Shown here in pieces: positions 20,424-32,674 of a stretch of DNA of 64,000 nucleotides. The stretch is from positions 558,001 to 622,000 of the forward strand of contig JAHQRK010000024.1 of the NCBI GenBank assembly GCA_019828595.1, in the 5' to 3' direction. A program made the position numbers and the translations under genes. The first letter of the stretch is position 1, and each line of letters opens with the position of its first letter. The notes below the pieces were generated by a model that made no database searches, was not told the DNA's origin, and saw only the letters and a program-made list of their open reading frames with translations. The stretch comes from Aphanomyces cochlioides. Its lineage: Eukaryota; Oomycota; Saprolegniomycetes; Saprolegniales; Verrucalvaceae.

Positions 20424-23400
20424 CTAGACAAACGCTGACGACACGCTGGACGACGCATCGTCGTCATAAAAATTCAAAAAGGAAGCATCTCCATGGCTCG
20501 GTCGGTTCGCCACTTCCTTTGTTTTCTTCATCAATGGCAATTCCAAACTCAAATGGGTCGCCAAGTAATCAAAACTTGCGTCAAAGGCAACTCCATCTAA
20601 GAACGGATACCATAGTGTTCGAGAGAGACTGTACAGGCGGCTAAAATCCAAGCTTTGGTCACCAACGACAATCGGAACGATGCGTTTATGGCATTGTGTG
20701 GCTTGCGAGAGCGCTCGTTCAAGTCCTCCAAAGTTTGCTTTCTGGTTCCAATTCGGACCCAACACAAACACAACAGTACTTGATGCTAACAGTGCATCGG
20801 CATCTGGGCCTTCAGTGAAATCCATGTCAGATAGAGGTTTCGTCGCAGCCACAGGAATATAGCCACGGCTCTGGAGCGAATAGCATATTCGATCGACAAA
20901 GCTGTCCTTGGCTGAGAAACAGATCAAGACACGGCGATATGGAGCATTGCCATCGATGACAGGTGTAATGGCTGGAACAAGCGGCATACCCTTGGATTGC
21001 ATTGCGGTACGAATGGTTGATACAATATGCTCAGGAAATGCTGGCGCATCAGGATTGAAGTCACCATAGGGCAAGATAAATTCTGACGAGACATATCTTT
21101 CAACTTCACTCGACATGCCATTTGGATCAACCACAAGCACGACAGCTACAAGGAAAGTCTATAAATTTCGACTGATACGATAATATACCTGGTGTGCGAG
21201 CCAAACGAGCAAATGCAAGTTCTTTCAAGCACCATTCAGAACGAGAATAACCATCGCACACCACTGCAACAACCACTTTGGCGTTGTAAATACCGCGTGC
21301 AATTTCTTCACGCCATACAGCACCACCACCGATACCAGACGGGTCCATTGTATCCATCCAGCAAGTCATACGTGCATGTTCACCGACTAAATAGTCTCGA
21401 ACAGCTTTAGCAACATGCGAATGAGCATGGGTGTAGCTGATCATCACATCGCGGGAGCCAGCTTCCTTCTTGACAGCGAACTGGAGTTCCGTGGATGTGG
21501 TACAGTCAACAGCGCGCTGCCCTGCAAGATTGGTCGCCATAATATCAGCGTTGTTACGAAGGAGCGACACAGCAGTCTGACGGTTTTCATTGATGAGTGC
21601 AATGTGGAGAGGAGTATTGCCGTCACGATCTTTAAAGGCAAGATCAGCACCAGCGCTGACCAATAGCCCTATCACTTCGACACTAACACCTTCGGCTTGA
21701 GCAGCGACACATAGAACTGGGTATCCATCCGAGTCCGTCGCATTTGCATCGGCCTTGTACTCCAGAAGCAACTGAACCACTTGAACGTGATTATTTCGGG
21801 CAGCCCAGTGCAGGGGTGTACGCCCAAATCGGTCGACGGCCATGGGATTTGCTCCATGAGCCAGCAAGTGGCGAGCAGAGTTGGCACTACCAGAAATGGC
21901 AGCCCAATGAAGGGGAGTACGTTGGTAAAATCCTGTTACGAGTTCGCCCAAAACGTCGGGATCCAATCCAGATCTGACGAGAGATTCGACTCGTTTGTGA
22001 TCATCAGCAGCAGCTGCCGTATGAAGAGGCGTTAGAGCTACATCCGAGCCATATTCTTCCAGGAGATTTGCTTGAGTTGTTCGGAACGTGAGAACATTTC
22101 GTTGCTACAACAGCAATTATTTGTAACATAAATGGAAGCAAACTACCAATGGAGTCACAACCCTTGCGCCGTGTGTTTGAACGTACAACAAGTTCGTTTG
22201 ATGGGCGAGAAGCAATTTCATCACCTGGGACGGTTTTTAAGGTACAAAGCGGGGGATGTTTACCTGAACGTGGTCGGCAAAGAAAATCGGTGGCTTCACT
22301 GCAGACTGGTGATAGAAGGAAGCACGGGGGAGTTTGTCAACATCGGCATTGTGCTTCAATAGAGTTCGCACGGCTTCAATGTGGCCATTTTGGACAGCCA
22401 CTTGCAACGGTGTGACAAGCACCGTCACAAACATTGAATCAGCCGGAGGTTGCATAAAATCTTGTGTTTTCACCTAAATCACGGTTGTAAACTTTCATAT
22501 CGCCTACATCGGCATCGTACCATCAATCTTGTCCACTTGAAAAACAAACCGAAGTTGAAATTTACTCGGGAAACTTTGTCACGAGCGTTCACATCAAAGC
22601 GATACTTCATGAACAATTCAATCATAGCAATATCACTGCGAGCAACCGCGACATGCAGAGGATTTTTGCGAGACCGACCAAATGCCCACAACCACATGCG
22701 AGGTTCTGTTATGCATAATGTAAATACGAAAGTTTTGGGGCCAAGGAACATACCGTGATACAATTTTTTCGAGGCGAATTCTCGACCAAGGAGACGCACT
22801 GATTGCTCGAGTAATTGTTCTGCCGATACGACGTCACCAGTCATAGCAGCTTTGAATAAATCAGTGCGTAATTGACGGATAATTTTGTTGCGTCGGCCAA
22901 AAGCTGGCAAAGTAAGCAAACTAATGTGGCAGATCAGAGAAGAATTCATTTTGTGACTACGTACCGCTTGAGCCAACCTTTCAAGTTGGCAGAGTGCTTG
23001 GAGTCGTTAGCAGAGCCGATTTGAAGCTTGAGATGGGTACGAAAGAGGCAAAAGACAGTAATTTGCCACCACAAGAGCACTCCGATAGGCAATATAGACC
23101 ACAACTTGACGTAAATGATCAACTTGTCTGTCGACTCAAAATGTTTTTCCTTTGCCCCACATTCGGACGGCTGTTCTTCGACCATTTTGAATATCCATAA
23201 GATCAGCTGAACACCATACACCACCATTTGGGCCACCACAACAATCTCGCAAATCTGCAGGAATGGTCGGCGGATAACTTTGCGCGTTTCAGAGACACGA
23301 TACAGACCACAGTACGATGGAATGAGGGCTGGAACGACTAAAATTGCCTCAACCAAAGATGAAATGACGACAATGCGCGAGTATTTCGTAGCGTCAACCA

Positions 23401-24136
23401 AATTAGGACACCAATGGTGCTTCTTCTTTGACAATTCATGTAGAGTCAAACAAGCCGCAGCTATGACTAGCAGAACTGCACTGGAGGATATAAGCCGAAA
23501 GGCAAAGAAGGAATTTCGCCACCGAGAGGCAAAAGATCCTGTAGACGGTGCACGGGGGGATTCTTGAAGAAAGGACGTCGTATTTCCTCGACGGCGCTTT
23601 GCATCGTTCGATATACTAAATTGAAGGTCATCCGGGTTGTGTTCCGAATGCACAGGGGTCATAGCGGGTGGGACTTGTGGTGCCCGGCGTTGAAAATCTG
23701 CGTACGACCAGGACGATCGAGTCGAGTTGTGGTTAATGTTCTCCTCTTCAATCGACATGTCGTCATGTTCAGTGGATCCCATCGGTCCATATTGAATCCG
23801 CACTCCTTTGTCTGTTACGACGAGAATGTCTTCCCGTGTGTGGACGAACTCTTGCGCGGACGGAGATTCCAAACACGGCGCGATGGACGACGCTGCTAGC
23901 GATTCCGCCAGTGGATCGTTCCGACGATCCACTTCATTGATCACGATCGGCAGAGGGGACATGATCGAAGTATACGACGTTGTCGGGTCTTCGTCAATTC
24001 GGTCGTGATGCCCACGGCCGTGGCTCATCCAATAATGTCTTTCAGCTGTGCGACGATCGCGCGAATGCCGGGTCAGGAGTGTTACGGACGGAATTCCCTC
24101 TTCCAAGTACAAATGAGTCAGTCCATACGAGCACAT
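20424..24136 (-). CDS. Four-TM, ankyrin-repeat, double-TIR-domain protein
   Basis: Seven exons: 24136-22965, 22920-22754, 22705-22521, 22473-22264, 22224-22147, 22104-21189, 21145-20424; introns 39-48 nt, all phases agree; 1149 residues. Residues 1-210: polar, low-complexity. About 215-370: four hydrophobic segments (for example SSSAVLLVIAAACLTLHEL). About 400-810: ankyrin repeats (RTPLHWAAISGSANSARHLL, GNTPLHIALINENRQTAVSL and others). About 820-930: TIR domain with DVMISYTHAHSHVAKAV, a BB-loop CWMDTMDPSGIGGGAVWREE and SRSEWCLKEL, which keeps the Glu that is catalytic in NAD-cleaving TIRs. About 978-1080: second, more divergent TIR-like domain (RRVLICFSAKDSFVDRICYS, then FGGLERALSQ). Likely a membrane signalling protein; NADase activity is a hypothesis. 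Confidence 0.85.
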
Positions 24137-25120
24137 GAAAAGTCAATCCCTTCATATAATGACATTCAAATATAGTGACATGTCACTAATACTTTGAAAA
24201 ATACCATACAGTACTACTACCTATCAAGTACTAGTACTCTTCCAACTTTGTTGTTGGTTTTTCTCGTCATGGCCAAGTGCCGTCAAGGAGATCTTGTAGC
24301 TGCTATCTCTATCAGAGCACCAGTTTCCTCTATAGGATTTTCAGCAGTATTATCCATATCTTGTGTATTTTGAGTCGGTCTCAATGGAACTCTATTGAGG
24401 TTGTGAGAAGTCAGGTCGATAATGCCATGCTACTAGAAGTCGACATGAACAACAAAGCTTACCACTTTGGCGTGGATTTCTGAGTCCTACGAATAATACA
24501 GCTTGAGAAGAGCCGAAGAGACTGCCAGGCTCTTAATGTCCACAGATCTAATATATCTCCATACATACTCAACAATTTAACTTAGATGGACTGCCGCATG
24601 TGCGCTGTCTATTTTCCTCACCCTGGTTAATACTTAGTGAGTATCACTACTGTACCTCAGCTGCTGTCAGTCTTAGGCATTGTTTCAACTGTATCAAGGC
24701 TTTTGCCTACACAGCACAGCTAAGAACTCCAAGAAATGCAATCTAGGAGTACTAAATACTCTTGGTTCTGACACTATATACTAGTATGTCAGTAAAGCAA
24801 GGTTGCCATTGAATCCAAGTGACTGTACAGGCGAACATGAATTAAGGAAATTGGGTCAACAGGCTGGCTGCGGTGCTGGTGGGACAACTCGACCTAGACT
24901 GGAAAATTGGTGCCATGATGCATGAAACACTCGTTCATGCATGGCTTCCTTCTTCATATTTGGTCTAACTTTCCATGAAAATGCCGACATCATGCGCTGG
25001 ATCGTCATTTGCGAAGCGGTCGTAGAAATGTGGAATGCGGTGAATATTTTCACCGATCGTGCAATCAACACTTTGAAACCATCATTACGAAAAAAGTACT
25101 GTGGGGATGACAAACTTTGG
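24137..25120. other. Intergenic
   Basis: Between the divergent 5' end of the TIR gene and the 3' end of the phosphatase. AT-rich, with CTACTACC/TAGTACT simple motifs near 24215-24240. Open frames on both strands lack domains. Nothing supported. Confidence 0.45.
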
Positions 25121-25977
25121 TCAATCAGCTGGCGACGGTGAGGCTTCAATGACCAACTCGTCTATCGTGGCAAAGCGATCCTTGCGGTACTTGACCAAGT
25201 CCAAGCTTGCTTTCTGTCGTGTGCGCTCTTCGAACTCGACGAGCTTGCGCATGAAGCCGACATTCGGTGAAATGACCGGCCGCAACGCTCGTGTGTACCG
25301 TAGAGCTTCTAGAACACTCATGTTCTCGCGAGCAACCAAGTACCCAAGGATGAATGTTGGACTTCGACTCATGCCTTGAGAGCAATGCACCTGGACAAGA
25401 AAACACCAACCTCAATACTGTGGTGACGACGTGGGTTACTTACCAGGCAAACCTTGCCGCTGTCTCGAGCATTCTCTACAATGTCATGTGAGCTCGAGGC
25501 ATGATGGATGCGAGCAGTGTACGAATAAAGCCGAAGACTGATTGGAAGTAAGAGTCGATCGCCACGTCTGGATCATCTGCAATGGGTACGTGGAGATACG
25601 AAATTGTGCCTGGATCGTTTGTTGAGGGTGTGTACATGGCATAGGTTCATATTTACCGTAGAAAAAATTGGGAATGTCCTCGGTGCAGTTGACAATATGT
25701 GTCACAGCTAGCATTTCAAGCGCCGCCAAGTCATCCACGCTTTCGCGGCCGCCGACATAGAGACCATCGAGGATCTTCGTCACGTTGTACTGCACTGACG
25801 TCGAGCAGACTGCATCTAAACGGAGCTTGTTTGCCTTGTCGAGCTCCATTTGCCACCTTGGACTGCGACCGAGTTGAAACCGAACGTTCGAATTATTATC
25901 TGCCAATCCAGTGCTTTTCTTCACGAGGAACAGTTTCAAGCGAGAAAGGCGGCAATCAAACTCACAACTGGAGGCAT
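25121..25977 (-). CDS. Dual-specificity protein phosphatase (MKP-like)
   Basis: Five exons: 25977-25966, 25918-25657, 25609-25523, 25475-25444, 25390-25121; introns 47, 47, 47 and 53 nt; 220 residues. KILDGLYVGGRESVDDLAAL and HIVNCTEDIPNFFYG are the N-terminal DSP landmarks, ISYLHVPIADDPDVAIDSYF carries the general-acid Asp region, and HCSQGMSRSPTFILGYL is the HCxxGxxR active-site loop with Cys and Arg present. The enzyme dephosphorylates Tyr and Ser/Thr, typically of MAP kinases. The 12-nt first exon (MPPV) is supported only by frame and splice sites; an internal ATG at 25849 is an alternative start. A hAT element begins 57 bp upstream of the ATG (26035), so its promoter is disrupted. Confidence 0.85.
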
Positions 25978-26112
25978 GAACGTACCAGGCGAAGCTTTAA
26001 TCCATGGGGGCTTCGAGACTGGCCTACACGTAGGCAGAGTTGGCAAAATACAAAAAAATCTTCCAATTTTTTTATCATTTTTCTTTTTTAAAAAGTACAA
26101 AAATAACTTGTA

Positions 26113-28110
26113 CTATTGATCTGGACAAAAGTTATAATGCACCAAATGAAGACCATTTTCATTGATTAAATGAAGATGCCAGTGCATACCCCAGGCACCA
26201 TCGTGTTGTCAACAAATATTCTGGCACATCTTTTTCTGGGCAAAACTCGAAGCGACGAATATCCACGGAGATACGTGCGCAATGAGCGGCGGCATGGATT
26301 TGGACACGCGCTATCTGGGGTAGGGTTAAAAATATAATTGTCGTTTTCCGTTTTTTAATCTTTTATATTTCGTGTGCATTCTTTTATTTTATTATTATTA
26401 CGATTTGTTTGTTTCCAATTAAATCACTTGCAAATTGTATGAATGGGAACTAATATTTTATAACAAAACGAAGTCGTCACGTGATGCACACTGTCTGATG
26501 CCGAGCAGTCCATGACGCCTTCCTCTGGCTCAAGCATCTCCAAGGAGTCATCAACTTCCTCGTCCATCATCGCCGCATACTTGAATTCGAACTTTTGGCT
26601 ATGCTGCCAATATCGATACCATTGTTCTCCATCGACAAGGAGGTGAAATGATCGAACCTACAATGAAGTCATGAACGTTTAGACACAAGCTTGCCTTCGA
26701 CTCCAAGTCCCGCATGTTTGAAGCAGGGTCTATTGCTACACGACGCTTGATGTTTGCCCAGACAAGCTCGATTGGATTGAGTTCTGGGTGGTAAGGCGGT
26801 GTCCATCGCACAATATGACCAAACTCCATAGCAATCTGGGTCGTACGATAAACGGCTTTGGGTCGGTGCAAACGAGCAAGTTGCAGCAGCTCCGCTTTTG
26901 TGGACAAGTGATCGAAGGGTATTCTATTGTCATTCAGCCATTCCACGATTGAGGCCTTTCGGTACGCCACCGTAGGAGCAGGATTCACTTGACGTTTATG
27001 GTAGGAAGCACCGTCCATATGTATCAAGCATGAACCGTGTTCACGCTGCGCGACAGCGCACATCTTCTCAAACCACGACTCGAAGATCGCGGCGTTGAGG
27101 TTGCCATGGTAATCGTCGTCATCGTCGTTGTCGCAACTTTTTCGCTTTGATTTCATAGAATTCCAGCATGAAAATGAGCCAGTGATCCACTCAGCTGACA
27201 CGCGATCACGTTGTGACCATACAACGTCAGCTCCCACCATGCATACACGTGGACCCTTGCCGCTTTTTTCATACTGCACACCACCGTCAACCGTGCTATC
27301 GATCCATGCCAATCGCGAAACATGATGCAGATTGCAGTATGACTCGTCTAGAAAATTTTCAGGCTTGGCAGGCAGGTTCTTCCTTGTCAAATTGGCCAGT
27401 TTCGTACGTATGTAGACAGCACGAAATGCAAGATTTGCTGTGGACTCAGCGCAGTATTGTCGCTTTTTGCCTCGGCCAAAATAGAATCCATTGTTTGTAA
27501 GGATCCGTCGCAGTGACCGGTCCGGTATAAAGAGTCCTGTCCTATGAAACTTAAAACACGCACGTTGAATGATTTCCTTACTTCTCTCTCAGATCAAGTG
27601 CCAAAAGCTTGGCGGTTATCGGTTGGACAGCTTTGTTGCGTGTGTAAACAAGCTCGCGAAGCACAGTGACTATTGAATCTGTATATTTGGATTCATGTTT
27701 TGATGATGTATTTTGTTGCAGAGTTTCTGACATGAATTAAGTTGGGTCGCCGCATCGATTGTAGGAAGCGACGATGACTGACACAGTGCTCTCTGAAATG
27801 CCACAAGCTTGTGCTACCTGGCTCCGCACTCGCTTTTTCTTTTGCGCTGTTTGTTCGGCTGCTTCATTGATAAAATACGCGTGGACGCGCACAACCATCA
27901 TCTTCTCGGCCTGGAAAAGCCGATGTTTCGCCTTGGGTATCTCGGCCATTTCTTGTCGGATTTGAGAGTGCCTGGGGTCCATCAAAGCGTAAGATTCAGA
28001 CGCTCAATCGTGTTATTTTATATCCATGAATGGTTTATTTTGGTGTAAGTATGTGATGCTGAATAAAAATACAAATTGCCGTGCACGATAACTTTTGGCC
28101 AGATCAATAG
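26113..28110 (-). mobile_element. Tc1/IS630-type transposon
   Basis: 1998 bp. Both ends read CTATTGATCTGG followed by CAAAAGTTAT with few differences, flanked by TA on both sides (26111-26112 and 28111-28112), the target of this superfamily. Codes on the minus strand for a DDE endonuclease. The noncoding 3' side (26145-26598) is AT-rich. Confidence 0.85.
26599..27982 (-). pseudogene. Tc1/IS630-like DDE transposase with an in-frame stop
   Basis: ATG at 27982. N-terminal HTH region (VRSQVAQACGISESTVSVIV) runs to an in-frame TAA at about 27737-27739; the frame continues without shift (MSETLQQNTSSKHESKYTDS). A 40-nt intron (GTAAGG...TTTCATAG, about 27574-27535) joins to PDRSLRRILTNNGFYFGRGK. Catalytic acidic residues are in ENFLDESYCNLHHV, LIHMDGASYHKR and YHPELNPIELVWANIKRRV. 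Near 26660 the frame can change to one giving an acidic tail. The nonsense codon makes this copy inactive unless suppressed. Confidence 0.85.
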
Positions 28111-28905
28111 TATTTAATTGTATTGGAACGGATTGCCTACACTTAGATTTTGACGAATCAAATTAATTTTCATTATAATTGGCTGATTTTGAGTTGACTA
28201 GAGATCTTTCGATTGCATCGAGGTGAAACTTCATGCGCCACGACCAAGTTAACATGGTCCCGATTCCAGGGGCGTGCTTCCAGCTTGTATGGCTCACATT
28301 GAAAAGGGTACTGTTTTAATTCAGTATTCGTTTTTTATATGTATTTACTACATTTACTGCGATTTTACCCGAGATTTTGCGTGTGATTACATGTTTTAAG
28401 GCTAAGATTCAGACACGCTTGATTGCATCAAGCACCTCGTAGAAGTAGTGGAGTCCATGTTGTGTTCATCTCATATAGACACACAGTGCAGGCTGAGGAC
28501 GCAGCTTGTTTGAAGCATTCTTCATGACGAGAATGTCGACGAAGTGAATTACTGGTAAAACTTTACACATGCAACAAAGGAGAGTTAGACATATCCTACG
28601 TAACGTGTAGATATTTAGTTTTTGAGTCCTTTTGATGGTTGAACGTGAGATACGACAGGAGTCATCTTGTCAAATTTTCACTAGTCTATTCAAATCTTTC
28701 TCCTTTTAACGGGCATGAGCTACCACCTGAAGCTTCTGACGTTGAATCCTAACATGAGAAGAAAGTGTGCAAGGATTTAAGTGCTACTTTGACGGGCTCA
28801 TGAATCTGGCACACGTTCATCCTCTCCAAACACTCAGATAGATGACTTTCTACAATATAATTGGTCAATATAAAGAGATTTTATAGTTGTATGATTGGTC
28901 GATGA

Positions 28906-28930
28906 ATCGTAGGAATTTTGTTCCTACGAT
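28906..28930. repeat. 10-bp perfect inverted repeat
   Basis: ATCGTAGGAA-TTTTG-TTCCTACGAT. The arm TTCCTACGAT recurs at 29025-29034 and GTTCCTACG near 29055. In the noncoding part of the hAT shell; may be a MITE remnant. Confidence 0.7.
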
Positions 28931-29100
28931 TTCCCATAAATTTCGGTCAAAACTAATTCTATACTTTAATCAAGTTCATGTGTGAGAATTTTGATTCGAA
29001 AAATGGAAAATATAGGAATATTTTTCCTACGATGTATCAAAATATCAAATAGTGTTCCTACGTTTTTCGACTTATGTACTTAATTTATTCTAAGCATGCT

Positions 29101-29305
29101 AGGCCATCATGTCATCGTTGTCTGAGTCTTCAGCATCGCTGAGCTCAAAGGAAAATTCCTTGAAGGCATTGTAGTTGGATTTGATGTAAACAAGCTTCTC
29201 AACTTTGTCGTGGCTGAGGCGGTTGCGCAATTTCGAGTGAATAAAACCTTGCAGGGAAATCCCCGTTCAGACACACCAAAAATGAAGATTCTCAAGAAAA
29301 AACAT
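29101..29305 (-). pseudogene. hAT transposase C-terminal end, frameshifted
   Basis: Minus-strand reading gives SERGFPCK and, after a one-base shift, GFIHSKLRNRLSHDKVEKLV, ending in the acidic tail SDAEDSDNDDMMA before a stop. This is the typical dimerisation-end pattern of oomycete hAT transposases. The rest of the gene is missing; the mariner insertion at 29434 lies just upstream. It supports the classification of the surrounding shell as hAT. Confidence 0.7.
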
Positions 29306-29433
29306 GATAGGAGACTACGCCAGCATGCCATTGTGAAGCGCATGCTCAAGGCGGAGCATTTTGGAATCAAACTTGAGGCCTACACCGAGGAAATCGTGTC
29401 AGATTGGGCTAAGGAATAAAATCTAATAAGATA

Positions 29434-31312
29434 CTAATCTGGTCCGAAATGGTTGCACCAAAAAAGTTTGGATTGGCGGGATTTTTCTAACAAGAGGAGT
29501 TTGGACAATCTGATTGGTGGAATGAGTAGCACAAGATCTCTATTTTCATTGGCTGTTTTTAGAACTTTCGAATTCGTAATGGTTGCTGAGCTAGAGCTTC
29601 TCGACGGACGACAACGGGGCAAACAAAATGAAAAATCTCCCGCTACCACTTCATAACTCAATAATACTCCGTCTGCACAAGCGCATTCCGTTGTACTCAT
29701 GCCTGATGACCTCTCAACGACTTCTCGTGCTCCTGGAGCATCTCTGACATCAAGGAGACGTCGAAAGAACCTCGATCCAGAGGAGCGGCGAGCAGTCTAT
29801 GAACACCTTCTGGAGCTCTCAGATGGCGGACAGCTTCCAGCACGCGCATGCCAGCATACGGCTAGACTGTTTGAATGCAATCGCACAACTGTGGCGCGCA
29901 TCTGGAGCCGCGCACGAACATCAATCGAGGCAGGAAGCCCGACCGCCGACATCTCCTCCAAAATCAAAGGTAAACCTCCCATAAATAATATTATCATCAA
30001 TTTACATGAGTATAAAATTCTAAAGTATACTTATCCTAGGTAATTCTGGACGCAAGAAGAAACGAAGTGCTGAAGATATCGAAAAGTCCATCAAGGCTGT
30101 AGATCAACATCAGCGCCAAACCCTCCGTTCACTCTCGGCTATTTCAAACGTTCCCAAGATCACTATTATACGGCATATGAAAGAGTACGAGAGGCTCAAG
30201 GCACGGTCAAGTTACGTGAAGCCGCTCCTGACAGAAGACAACAAGATGGCACGATTGCGCTTTGAACTGAGTTTCCTCGAACCTTCGTCGAGTCAGAACC
30301 AACTCTTTGACAACATGCACAGCTATGTTCATGTTGATGAGAAGTGGTTTTACTTGACGAAGGTTCGAAGGAAATTCTACGTGTATGAAGACGAAGAACT
30401 CGCCGCACGTTCAGTGAAGTCCAAGGGCTTCATCACAAAAGTGATGTTTCTTGCCGCTGTGTCCCGCCCTCGCTACGATTTCCACCGCAAAACCGAATTT
30501 GACGGAAAGATTGGTGTTTGGCCGTTTGTGGAGCTTGTTTCTGCGCAAAGATCCAGCAAGAACCGCCCAAAAGGATCGACTGTCGTTCTGCCGAAGAACG
30601 TCGATTCATTGACGTATCAATCGGCGATTCTGCAAAAGGTAGTTCCAGCGATCAAGGAGAAATTTCCCCGCGCTGGACAAGTGAAAGGTGTCACAATTCA
30701 GCAAGACAACGCAAACCCCCACAAGAGCTTGACGACGGAATTTCTTGCTGCCAACGGTGTGAATGGCGTCTCTGTCGTCAACCAGCCTGCCAACAGCCCT
30801 GATTTCAACGTTTTGGATCTCGGATTCTTTAATTCTATTCAAAGCCTACAGTATCAGAAGACTACTCGAACTATCGAGGAGCTCATTCTGGCTGTGGAGG
30901 ATGCATTTCGTGAGCTTCCAAGTAGCTCTTTGTCAAAGAACTTTCTTACACTACAAAAGGTGATGGAAATATCGATGTCTCTCGGAGGCGGCAACGATTA
31001 CAAGCTTCCTCATATGCGAAGGATGCTTGTATTGAAAATCTTCTAGAGTACAATGTCGAATGTGACCAAGCTTCCTTTGAAAATGCCTTGATTCAGTTAG
31101 ACTTTCGACTTGGCGAAGAGGCCTACATGGAAGGTCAAATGAATTCTGTTGAATAAGTACACTTTTAAAAATAATAAAGGTATTTTTGATTTTGATTTCG
31201 TGGCATATTTATGCATTTTGACGTTCCATACATTGAATAAGTGAAACTCGACAATATTACCATACAAAAATCAAGATATTTTTGCGTGTGCAAACTTTTC
31301 GGACCAGAGTAG
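29434..31312 (+). mobile_element. Mariner-like transposon, copy 1
   Basis: 1879 bp; ends CTAATCTGGTCCGAAATG and, reversed, CTACTCTGGTCCGAAAAG; flanking TA at 29432-29433 and 31313-31314. Nearly identical to copy 2 (51604-53483). Nested in the hAT shell, so younger than it. Confidence 0.9.
29699..31156 (+). pseudogene. Mariner-like transposase, copy 1 (frameshift near C-terminus)
   Basis: Exon 1 29699-29969, 70-nt intron 29970-30039, exon 2 from 30040. N-terminal HTH half (TVARIWSRARTSIEAG), then catalytic motifs SYVHVDEKWFYL, GVTIQQDNANPHKS and NSPDFNVLDLGFFNSIQSL; the third acidic residue is Asp and the last motif is of the plant/oomycete mariner-like type. A one-base deletion near 31019 (GCGAAGG here, GCGAAAGG in copy 2) diverts the frame to a stop at 31046; the original stop is at about 31156. 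Thus the last ~45 residues are lost. Confidence 0.9.
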
Positions 31313-31397
31313 TACATGTTGACATTGGTTGTATTTTTTAAAAAATATAAATGAAAAAATACGTTTAAAAAATACTTTTGCCAACCCTGCACGTAGC

Positions 31398-31984
31398 CCA
31401 TTCTTTTTAGCGATTTTCTCTAGACAGTCATGTTTGGTTCAAGGTGCGAGTCAACCCCGTCGAAGCAGGGGAGCTTTATCATTCCTTTGGTCAAGTTGAT
31501 ATTAAGATTGCAAGGCATGCTGTCCCGAAGGGCTCAAAGATTAACATGGATTGTACATTGGCGAGTTGAATGAAAGTAATCCAATGATAATGGAGAGAGC
31601 AGAGGGCCAATTGCTCCATGCCTTATTGATCTGCACGCCACTATATCTACACTGGTCGTGTGTGTAGAGCCGACGGCGATGTCAAGATCGTCCCATGTGG
31701 CGACTCTCTCTCGTCCTTCATTTTGACAAAGTCGCATATAAAATCGACAAAGCCACAGCAGACCCCCTCAAATAATAATTCCAAAAAAATATATTTTTCA
31801 TCAATGAATAAAATAGATAAAAGTAAACGCTCTTACAAAGGAAATAATTCTTCATCAACTCTTCCACTTCAAATGAATAATGCAATAGCAAATTCATGCA
31901 AAATAGATAATTCGCTAAGATAAATAATTTACGATATTTTTACCCAATCATTATTAAGGAATGAGCCATTTTAGCCAATCAAAA
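31398..31984. other. Intergenic
   Basis: Sequence between the hAT target site and the next hAT fragment. AT-rich (31760-31930). No gene or RNA supported. Confidence 0.4.
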
Positions 31985-32248
31985 CAAAAAATCAAGCTTT
32001 ACCAAAGAGAGCGAAGAAGCGGTCCATGCGGATGATACACTGTATGTACTTACCGTAGACTGCCGCTTCATACGTCCGACGTCCAACATGTGTGAACGTC
32101 TATTTTCCCTCACCAAATGGGCCCTCTCTGACCGCCATCGTGGAATTTCTCCGCAGACTTTCGAGCAGCAGATATTTTTGAAAGAAAACGCTGAGCTATG
32201 GGGCATATGTGATGTCCAAGAGATCATGGAGAAGGAACAAGAATAAGC
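31985..32248 (+). pseudogene. hAT transposase dimerisation-domain fragment
   Basis: Plus-strand frame reads VDCRFIRPTSNMCERLFSLT, KWALSDRHRGISPQTFEQQI and FLKENAELWGICDVQEIMEK before a stop: the conserved C-terminal hAT dimerisation region. It has no upstream catalytic part. Its last ~40 bp (GATGTCCAAGAGATCATG...) are repeated at 32259-32297. A different family from the shell at 26-31 kb. Confidence 0.75.
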
Positions 32249-32674
32249 CGAATGGTCAATGCGATGTGCAAGAGATAATCAAGAAGGAACAGGCGTAAGC
32301 TTAATGCATAATACACATTCCATGTTTTGATTGAATTACTCGAATAACTTACTCTAGAGCAAGCTCATGGGAAATGAATAATTCCTGAATATCCTATGGA
32401 GAGTAAGTGATTCGCCTCCTCGTCGTGAAGGAATGAATAGTCAGATCAGCTCACGGTGAAGAATAGGTTTGGAATAGTATTTTGAGAGGGACTGAGCCAC
32501 AGTCAACTCATTGGAACGAACTTTGTTCCTGCGAAGATGGCATTCACAGGGCTTGTGATCCTTACGCCCGATGAATCGAGGCAGCCGCTCAATCTATGCA
32601 TGTTGCCAATACTCTGACAACTTGAAATGAATGGAGCTTCGAAAACCTGTTACCTCTGGCAACGTGAAAAGTCA
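32249..32674. other. Intergenic
   Basis: No coding region. Contains the short repeat of the hAT tail described above. Confidence 0.4.

Larger units (their letters stand above)
26035..31389. mobile_element. hAT transposon shell, internally deleted and carrying nested insertions
   Basis: Left end CAGAGTTGGCAAAATAC (from 26035) and right end, reversed, CAGGGTTGGCAAAAGTA (to 31389) are typical hAT termini. Flanks CACGTAGG (26027-26034) and CACGTAGC (31390-31397) are an 8-bp target duplication with one change. Remaining shell sequence is 26035-26110, 28113-29431 and 31315-31389. A Tc1-like element (26113-28110) and a mariner-like element (29434-31312) are inserted in it. Only the C-terminal end of a hAT transposase remains. 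Confidence 0.8.

Noticed and set aside
29699..31156. 70-nt segment of the mariner transposase as a frameshift rather than an intron
   Set aside because: Clear GTAAAC...TTATCCTAG ends, AT-rich, identical in both copies and frame-restoring, so an intron is the simpler reading.
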